Of a stretch of 10,832 nucleotides of DNA, positions 1 to 5,688 are shown piece after piece. Numbering within the stretch: position 1 is the first letter of the stretch; the number at the start of each line of letters is the position of its first letter. The DNA lies in assembly GCA_002316005.1 (NCBI GenBank), contig DCIM01000080.1, forward strand, positions 5,745 through 16,576, read 5' to 3'. The notes below the pieces were generated by a model that worked only from the letters and a program-made list of their open reading frames with translations, was not told the origin of the DNA and made no database searches. The DNA comes from Prevotellaceae bacterium UBA1726 (lineage in GTDB: Bacteria > Bacteroidota > Bacteroidia > Bacteroidales > Bacteroidaceae). The position numbers and the translations under genes are program-made.

Positions 1-25
1 CCATATTCGCAAAATTGTTGTTTTT
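1..25. repeat. 25-bp direct repeat, left copy
   Basis: The first 25 bases, beginning CCATATTCGC and ending in TTTTT, recur without mismatch at 8702-8726 in the same orientation. The copy starts at the very first base of the window, so it may be longer on the left. It lies 113 bp upstream of the decarboxylase-like gene. The right copy lies 113 bp upstream of the first gene of the convergent operon, so the pair brackets the five-gene block almost symmetrically. It could be an attachment or insertion footprint, or one of a family of dispersed intergenic repeats; the sequence alone does not decide. Confidence 0.8.
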
Positions 26-71
26 TATTGTCTTTTTTTGCTTTTTCTGCTTTTGTTTGCATTAATTATGC

Positions 72-79
72 TACCTTTG
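72..79 (+). promoter_or_regulatory. Bacteroidales -7 promoter box (TACCTTTG)
   Basis: TACCTTTG matches the Bacteroidetes sigma-ABfr -7 consensus TAnnTTTG exactly and lies 58 bp before the ATG at 138. TTTG motifs at 52-55 and 56-59 could stand in for the -33 element, but both are closer than the usual spacing of about 20 bases. The predicted leader of about 50 nt opens with a small hairpin (TCCTC-TAT-GAGGA, 89-101), which might stabilise the 5' end. The box is seen; its use is inferred. Confidence 0.55.
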
Positions 80-137
80 CACATGCTCTCCTCTATGAGG
101 ATAGAAGGGGAATTCTGCTTGAATATTAACAACAAAA

Positions 138-1493
138 ATGATGAAAAGACTATTGATTTTTTCGTTGATGCTCCTTTGTTCACAGATGGCATTGTTCGCT
201 CAGACGAATGACATTGTTCCATCTGGCTATACAGAATTGGACGAGTTCGTAAGCAAATGCAAGGCAGAACATGTCACTGCCTTGGGCTATCCTGGCAACT
301 ATGACAGCAAACTGGAGGATTTCTATAAATGGTACACCGACAATAAGATGGAGAACATCCTTATCAATAATGCCGGCGATCCTTTCGAAGAACCCGGAGC
401 CCTTTCCTCTGCAAAATTCGAACGCGAGGTGATAGAAACTTTTGCACCGCTTTATGGCTTCGATCTTGACGACCTCTGGGGAATTGTGACGATGAGCGGA
501 ACAGACGGCAACAACCATGGAATCTATTTCGGATATAACTACCTGAAGAAGATTACCGGAAAGACTCCTGTAGTGTATGTCTCCGACGAGGCTCACTACA
601 GCAACTACCGCCTATGCGACTTGCAGAATGTGGATGTCTGTCTGGTCAAGAGCAACGACATGGGACAGATGCTTCCGGAGGAACTGGAAAAGGCGCTCGA
701 CACATCACGCCCTTGTCTGATGATCTATGCTATGGGCTCTACCTTCAAAGGAGCCATTGACAATCAGGCAGAACTGAATAAAGTTCTTGAGAACCACCCC
801 GAAATGAAGATATACCGTCATATCGACGCAGCTCTCTTTGGTGGATACCTGCCATTCACTCAGTACAAGGCGTTGGTCGATCGAAAAGAGGTGCCTTACG
901 AGTCTATCTCCATCAGCGGACACAAATTCTTTGGCATCGACAACCCATGCGGACTCTTCATCACCACACGCGAAATCTACGACAACCAAGTGTCCTACGA
1001 CGTTGAATACCTCAACACCAACATGCGAATGATCAACTGTTCGCGCTCAGGAACCGAACCGCTGAAATTCTGGTGGTTGCTTAAGACTGTCGGCATCGAG
1101 GGATGGACCGCCCAGGCTACTACAATGATGGAGAACACTGCCTATCTATACCAAGAACTACAGCGTATCGGATGGCCATGCTGGAACAACGAATACAGCA
1201 ATACCGTCTTCTTCAAGCGTCCTGTTGCCGAACTGTGCAACAAATACAACCTGGCATGCCGTGTTGACGAGCGATTTGGAGGCGATCTGGCTCATGTCGT
1301 TGTGATGCAACATGTGAAGAAAGATATTATCGACCAGTTCATCAAAGATCTGCAGGAGTCAGCCGCATCCGTAGAGGCCGTTCCTCAATCCACAGCGAAT
1401 GCCAATGCCACCCTCTACAACCTTGGAGGCGTAGCCGTAACCGACGATTACAAAGGAGTTGTTATCACAGACAACAAGAAAGTCCTGCGATAA
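138..1493 (+). CDS. Exported PLP-dependent decarboxylase, histidine decarboxylase-like
   Basis: This is a 451-residue member of the group II PLP-dependent decarboxylases. It most resembles Gram-negative histidine decarboxylase, which turns histidine into histamine and CO2. Family landmarks appear in order: GYP (50-52), the MSGTDGN phosphate loop (119-125), EAHYS with the ring-stacking His153, a GST-x-KGAID stretch (200-208), HIDAAL with the PLP-nitrogen Asp230, SGHK with Schiff-base Lys263, PCG (270-272), SRSG-x-PL (302-309) and GDLAH (382-386). The core matches the roughly 380-residue family length. Unlike the cytoplasmic family members, it starts with a signal peptide (residues 1-21, cleaved near LFA|QT) and ends with a 26-residue tail (426-451) like that of the LRR protein in this window. 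It has its own promoter box and converges on the operon. Start: two tandem ATGs at 138 and 141, either of which preserves the signal peptide. Fold and PLP binding are secure; histidine as substrate is not. Confidence 0.85.
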   Translation: MMKRLLIFSLMLLCSQMALFAQTNDIVPSGYTELDEFVSKCKAEHVTALGYPGNYDSKLEDFYKWYTDNKMENILINNAGDPFEEPGALSSAKFEREVIETFAPLYGFDLDDLWGIVTMSGTDGNNHGIYFGYNYLKKITGKTPVVYVSDEAHYSNYRLCDLQNVDVCLVKSNDMGQMLPEELEKALDTSRPCLMIYAMGSTFKGAIDNQAELNKVLENHPEMKIYRHIDAALFGGYLPFTQYKALVDRKEVPYESISISGHKFFGIDNPCGLFITTREIYDNQVSYDVEYLNTNMRMINCSRSGTEPLKFWWLLKTVGIEGWTAQATTMMENTAYLYQELQRIGWPCWNNEYSNTVFFKRPVAELCNKYNLACRVDERFGGDLAHVVVMQHVKKDIIDQFIKDLQESAASVEAVPQSTANANATLYNLGGVAVTDDYKGVVITDNKKVLR

Positions 1494-1573
1494 CAACCTT
1501 CCTGACTTATCTTCCCTCACTGATCATCATCCGCCTTTGCCATATGAAAGCATAAGCACCAAAGCACAAGAAT

Positions 1574-1591
1574 GATGATACATCTATCATT
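1574..1591 (+). terminator. Weak A/T-rich hairpin between convergent genes
   Basis: ATGATA-CATC-TATCAT forms a six-bp stem, plus a possible closing G-U pair, followed by TTT, within the 107-bp gap between two convergent stop codons. It could weakly end the rightward transcript. The stem is A/T-rich, the T-run is short and no T-run follows on the other strand, so this is a tentative call. Nothing better is visible in the gap. Confidence 0.25.
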
Positions 1592-1600
1592 TTCAAATGT

Positions 1601-3985
1601 TTATTTGTTATTGAGCGAAGTGACGCGAAGCTCGTCGAGGAGAGCCTGGTTCACTAAGATATTCATATTTTCAACAGCATCGGCAAACTCGAGACTCACT
1701 ACGTGGCGGCCCTTTGTAAGGTTCACGATGCAAGCATTGCTCCAGCCCCAGTTGTTCCACTCGTCCTCGCCACGCTGAGCAAAGACGCTCACACCTACCT
1801 GACGACCATCGACAGAGAGGATGCGCGAAGCACACTTGTTTTCGCTTGTGGTAGACCCGCTGCCGTTTGCATAGCGCCAGTCTATGGCATAGCGACCGTC
1901 AGCAGCCACCTCAACAGGGATGCTGATGAGAATGTTTTCATTGCGAGTAATCATTGCCATGTGGTTGTGGGCACCTGATACATCCACGCCCTCGAGAGTT
2001 GGTTCTTCACTGCGCTGCTGTGTCTTGCCAGCCTCGCCACCACCACCTCCAGCACTTTCCTTTACCGACTTGCGGAGAGGGTTGAAAGGCATGGCATAGT
2101 CCTCAACCTGATAAACCTGCGACTTTGTTTTATAGTTAAGCGGTTCGCTGAAGAAACCGCGATAGCCCTCGCTGCTTACGCCCAGAACGGCATATTCGCC
2201 TGGGAGAGAAAGATCATACAAAACCTCTGTGCCAGTGGCTGTCACATGGGCAAGTTCGGCACCATTGCGGAGAACGATATACTCGCTAACGCCTTCCTCT
2301 GCCTTCCATGAAAGACTGTTACCATTGAGAGCTACAACAGGAGTGAGAGGCTGGTAGGCGTTCTTCTTCATAATCATCTTCATTGGAGCAGGCTGACGGT
2401 TGCACAGCACCATTTCGACAGTGTGCTCGCCCTCGATGTCGGCAGCAAGGAATGGAGCACACTCAACGCCGTCAATGCGGAATGACTGCAGTTCATTGCC
2501 GAAACCGGTAACCGACATGTTCAGAACAGCCTTACGATACTTGAAGTTCCTGAGCGTACGATTGGCCTTAAGTGTCTTTGGCACGAAAGGACGGAAGTGG
2601 ATACCGTCGAGTTCGTAGTTCACACCGAAGTAGATATTTGGAACAATGGCAAGGTCGGCAGCCACACTCCACAACTGGCGTGGCGAGTTGATAGCAAGAC
2701 CCTTGTCGTTGCCATCGTAGATAACCATATTCTCAAGGTTGGTGAGGTTCATCGCTGCCAGACGGTAGATTGAAGAGATGGCATGAAGAACCCCCTCCTC
2801 ATTGCCCACCTTAGCCTGTGCCTTCATCCAGTAGGCCTGTGTGAATGGCCACATTGCGTCGTTGTGGTAAGGATACTGGTCGCGTAGCTGTGGGTAGAAG
2901 TCTGGTGTACCGAACGGCTCACTGATCATGCTTTCGCTGATACGACGCTGACGCTCAGGTGAAGCGATGTCCCAGAGGATGGCAAAAGACTCACCGAGAA
3001 TCTCTGGCATTGGATGAGCCACGAGATTGTTGCGACCATAGAGGTAAATCGAATAGAGGCCCTTGTCCTCAAGCCAGAGGTTGCTGTTCATGCCTTCGCG
3101 GAGTTCATCTGCCCAATGGTCGTATTTCTTTGCCCATTCAGTTTGTCCTTCAAGACGGCAAATCTCGGCAAGTATACGCTGTGAACGATAATGAATGGCA
3201 TTGGTGCCCATTGGTTCACTGTTGTAGATGTCAACAGGCTGAGCCCATGCCGGATACTCCTGCTCACGCCAGTCGAGCCATGATGTCTCACCGTGCATGA
3301 GTTTTGTTGCAGAGTCGAAAGCCACTACGTGGTCGTCCTCAACAGTGTTGCGGATGATTGGGAAGATACGGTCAAGCCACTGCTTGTCGCCTGTAACGAG
3401 ATACACCTCCCAGGCAGCAAGCACCCATGTCACACGATCGGTAGAGCAAGGCCACGCACCGCCAGTACCAGTATCCTGGATGATACGGTTATTGGCATTG
3501 ACCTTTGCAAGAAGCGACTTGCGGCACACTTCAGGACAGAGCTGGGCAAGAGAATGAAGAATAGAATATGACACATCACGAGTCCACACGCCTCCCCAAT
3601 ATACTCCTGTACGATAAGTAGAGTCTGGCTCAATAGCTTTCTCACTCTCTTCGAGACTGAGGTTGAAGAGTGCGTTGTCGATGATGAGAGACGACTCGTA
3701 GTGAGGCAAGGCAGAGATGTCGAGCGACAGTTTCCAATGCTCTGGGTCAATACCTGTCGGCATCTTAGGCATATAGTTCGGAGCGTTCGATGTCCACTCG
3801 CTGCTGTAGTTGCTTATCAGTTCGGTAGCGCTCTTTGCTTGTGCCTTCATCTTACCCTGAATGAACTGATTTCCTTTCCACTGATATGAGTCAGTCTTGT
3901 AGATAGTCTGGGCGTGAAGATTGCCAGCAAGAAGAAGTACCGCCGCCCCAAGTGCAGTCTTCAGAGAGTGATTTCTGTTTCTCAT
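1601..3985 (-). CDS. Exported six-hairpin glycoside hydrolase with FN3-like and CBM35-like domains
   Basis: This is a 794-residue exported protein, the last gene of the operon. The signal peptide covers residues 1-25 (LHA|QT). Residues ~95-470 look like an alpha/alpha-toroid (six-hairpin) glycosidase of the debranching/MGH1/GH63-like type: a GVYWGGVWTRD block (~127-137), GETSWLDW (~232-239), LGES (~330-333) and YHNDAMWPF (~373-381), close to the YHNG-x-WP motif of such enzymes. Catalytic acids cannot be named safely, though D238 and E331 are candidates. A small beta domain follows, then an FN3-like domain (~547-616) and a CBM35-like domain (~625-794, opening QVEDYA and ending LDELRV) that probably binds a glycan. 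A Gly-rich, charged insert (~638-665, five Gly at 646-650) interrupts the CBM. Start: the frame opens with TTG at 3991, but ATG at 3985 is preferred and keeps an intact signal peptide. It lies 20 nt after the small peptide gene. The exact CAZy family and substrate are unknown. Confidence 0.85.
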   Translation of the reverse strand: MRNRNHSLKTALGAAVLLLAGNLHAQTIYKTDSYQWKGNQFIQGKMKAQAKSATELISNYSSEWTSNAPNYMPKMPTGIDPEHWKLSLDISALPHYESSLIIDNALFNLSLEESEKAIEPDSTYRTGVYWGGVWTRDVSYSILHSLAQLCPEVCRKSLLAKVNANNRIIQDTGTGGAWPCSTDRVTWVLAAWEVYLVTGDKQWLDRIFPIIRNTVEDDHVVAFDSATKLMHGETSWLDWREQEYPAWAQPVDIYNSEPMGTNAIHYRSQRILAEICRLEGQTEWAKKYDHWADELREGMNSNLWLEDKGLYSIYLYGRNNLVAHPMPEILGESFAILWDIASPERQRRISESMISEPFGTPDFYPQLRDQYPYHNDAMWPFTQAYWMKAQAKVGNEEGVLHAISSIYRLAAMNLTNLENMVIYDGNDKGLAINSPRQLWSVAADLAIVPNIYFGVNYELDGIHFRPFVPKTLKANRTLRNFKYRKAVLNMSVTGFGNELQSFRIDGVECAPFLAADIEGEHTVEMVLCNRQPAPMKMIMKKNAYQPLTPVVALNGNSLSWKAEEGVSEYIVLRNGAELAHVTATGTEVLYDLSLPGEYAVLGVSSEGYRGFFSEPLNYKTKSQVYQVEDYAMPFNPLRKSVKESAGGGGGEAGKTQQRSEEPTLEGVDVSGAHNHMAMITRNENILISIPVEVAADGRYAIDWRYANGSGSTTSENKCASRILSVDGRQVGVSVFAQRGEDEWNNWGWSNACIVNLTKGRHVVSLEFADAVENMNILVNQALLDELRVTSLNNK

Positions 3986-4005
3986 ATTCAATTTGATTTT
4001 TGTTA

Positions 4006-4164
4006 TTACTTATAGTCCATCGAATCCCACATCGACGACTTCGAGCCAGCACCGACATCTTCGTTGGCATCTTCATCATGATAGCTAAACGAACCGGCAA
4101 AGAGCTTTGAAGGACAAATCACTCGTGTTATCACAGTAGGAGTGACATATATTTTCTTTTTCAT
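4006..4164 (-). CDS. 52-residue operon-encoded peptide, MKKxIYVTPT type
   Basis: ATG at 4164 opens a 52-codon frame ending in TAA at 4006-4008, sitting snugly between two larger genes (21 nt after the hydrolase, 20 nt before the glycosidase). The peptide begins MKKKIYVTPTVI, has a short hydrophobic stretch ending CPSKLFAGS (residues 18-25), then a strongly acidic middle (YHDEDANED, 28-36), a GAGSKSS segment and a C-terminus WDSMDYK. There is no clear hydrophobic core long enough for a classical signal peptide. I recognise the general look (MKK-x-Y-x-x-P start, a small-residue motif near residue 23-25, an acidic Trp-containing end) from short hypothetical proteins of Bacteroidales, but know no assigned function. 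It could be a peptide precursor cut near LFAGS, a signalling or immunity peptide, or an assembly factor for neighbouring secreted proteins. Placement makes it credible as a gene; function is open. Confidence 0.7.
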   Translation of the reverse strand: MKKKIYVTPTVITRVICPSKLFAGSFSYHDEDANEDVGAGSKSSMWDSMDYK

Positions 4165-4185
4165 TTTCTTTCTTATTCTTTGATA

Positions 4186-5688
4186 TTATTCGGAACGATG
4201 GTCTTTAGGGTTGCCAAACATGAACCAGATGTAGAATGTTGTACCGACGCTCACATGATCCCATTGTGACACATCACCTGATTTACTCATAATTCTTGAC
4301 ATAAGATCCCAAGCTTTATTATCAAATTCATTCTTGTAGGCGGTGTAAGCATCTTTAAACTCTACTACTGAGGAGTTCCAGCCGCCATTGTTTACAACCG
4401 ATTTAACATAGTCGCTGTTAGATTGTGGCACTACCTTATCGTTAGTGAAATGGAATACAGTCATTTTGATTGTTGGTTTCCAACCTTTAGTCAAATCATT
4501 CTTTCCCACTGCGCGAATAAAGCATTTATACTCGTTCGACTCGGTGTTGAACTGTAGAATTTTCTTGCCATCAACATAAGTGGTCTTGATCATCTTGTCA
4601 GAGAGCATCTGGTCGAAAGTATAGATGCCTTTTACCCAAATCATGTCGTTTACCTCGGCCATTGTGTATTTCTTGCTTTTCAAGGCCTCTATACATCCTG
4701 TTGCGAGGAGCTCTGGTGTAAAGTAGTCCTCCATCTTTACTGTGTGCATGCAGTCTTTCTCGTAGGCATCAAATGTAGCGATGAGCATAAGTGGGAGCGC
4801 ACTTGGATAGGCCACTTTCTCGCCTTTGTTTGCCCAGTCGAGATATGTTTGCATGGTTACTAATGGCGAATAAGGTCCATCGCCGCAATAGGTGTGGCGC
4901 AGATTGATTGTTTTCTTAATATTGGCAGAGGTACACGTCTCATAGTATTTTTGGCATGCCATTGCCACGCTGCCTCCTTGCGAATAGCCGAGGAACAGAC
5001 TGAAGAATGAATCTTCAAAAGTCAGTTTAACAGTATTCTTCAAATAGTATATGGCAGCGACATAGGCATCAATACAGTTTCGTGCTGTCACATCCTGGAT
5101 GAGATAAGGATGGGTAAGGTGTGAACTGATGCCATATCCGCAATAGTCAGGACATACAACCATACAATTCTCATCGCCCATGGCACTGATTGCACCATCA
5201 GTTGCACTTGGCCCAGAAGGACTTTCCTGAAGCGATGCCACTGTTGGGTGACAACTCAGCAGACCGAACGTTATGTCGTCCATGCTATCATCGGTGTAGA
5301 TAACAGCCGAAGCAATGATGTTATTGTTATTGGCATCAACAGTGTTGTATAGTATCTTGTATGTATAATGATATGATACAACTCCACCAGCATCAAGAAT
5401 GCTTGCCTTGTGTGGACCGTTGCTCGTCGAATCGCCTTGTGCATAAGACGTAGCCTCGTGAGGTTCCAGATAGACATCGGCCAGTCTTACTCCATATTTC
5501 CTACACTCCTCGTCTTCTGCAGCTTTGGCGTTAAGTGCCTCGATATATTGTGCCTTGCTGGCTGGATTGGCAAGGCACGCCTTCAGTTCCTCTCCTCTTA
5601 GAACCTGTGAGCGTTCAGCGCTATTCTGGGCAAATGATGCCATCACTGTGGTCATCATGCATATAGTGACAAAAAATATCTTTTTCAT
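4186..5688 (-). CDS. Exported alpha/beta hydrolase (lipase/esterase-like)
   Basis: This is a 500-residue protein with a signal peptide (1-20, cleaved near SFA|QN) and an alpha/beta-hydrolase fold. The nucleophile elbow GYSQGG (234-239) gives Ser236. PDYCGYG (180-186) is the strand-loop with the oxyanion region seen in secretory lipases. FTNDKVVP (414-421) supplies the likely acid Asp417, and QWDHVS (475-480) the likely His478. Spacing and order fit the Ser-Asp-His triad. Acyl esters are the most likely substrates, but peptidase or cocaine-esterase-like activities share this fold. The first ~90 mature residues are helical and charged, without a known domain; residues 280-400 form a cap-like insertion. 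Its ATG overlaps the stop codon of the upstream LRR gene by one base (TAATG), which implies translational coupling. Unlike the LRR protein and the decarboxylase homologue, it has no C-terminal tail, so it may stay periplasmic. Substrate unknown. Confidence 0.85.
   Translation of the reverse strand: MKKIFFVTICMMTTVMASFAQNSAERSQVLRGEELKACLANPASKAQYIEALNAKAAEDEECRKYGVRLADVYLEPHEATSYAQGDSTSNGPHKASILDAGGVVSYHYTYKILYNTVDANNNNIIASAVIYTDDSMDDITFGLLSCHPTVASLQESPSGPSATDGAISAMGDENCMVVCPDYCGYGISSHLTHPYLIQDVTARNCIDAYVAAIYYLKNTVKLTFEDSFFSLFLGYSQGGSVAMACQKYYETCTSANIKKTINLRHTYCGDGPYSPLVTMQTYLDWANKGEKVAYPSALPLMLIATFDAYEKDCMHTVKMEDYFTPELLATGCIEALKSKKYTMAEVNDMIWVKGIYTFDQMLSDKMIKTTYVDGKKILQFNTESNEYKCFIRAVGKNDLTKGWKPTIKMTVFHFTNDKVVPQSNSDYVKSVVNNGGWNSSVVEFKDAYTAYKNEFDNKAWDLMSRIMSKSGDVSQWDHVSVGTTFYIWFMFGNPKDHRSE

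Noticed and set aside
180..596. 138-codon minus-strand frame opposite the decarboxylase-like gene
   Set aside because: It is fully antisense to a gene with clear family motifs and has no independent support.
3986..3991. TTG start at 3991 for the glycosidase
   Set aside because: ATG two codons later keeps the whole signal peptide and is the more usual start; there is no ribosome-binding signal favouring TTG.
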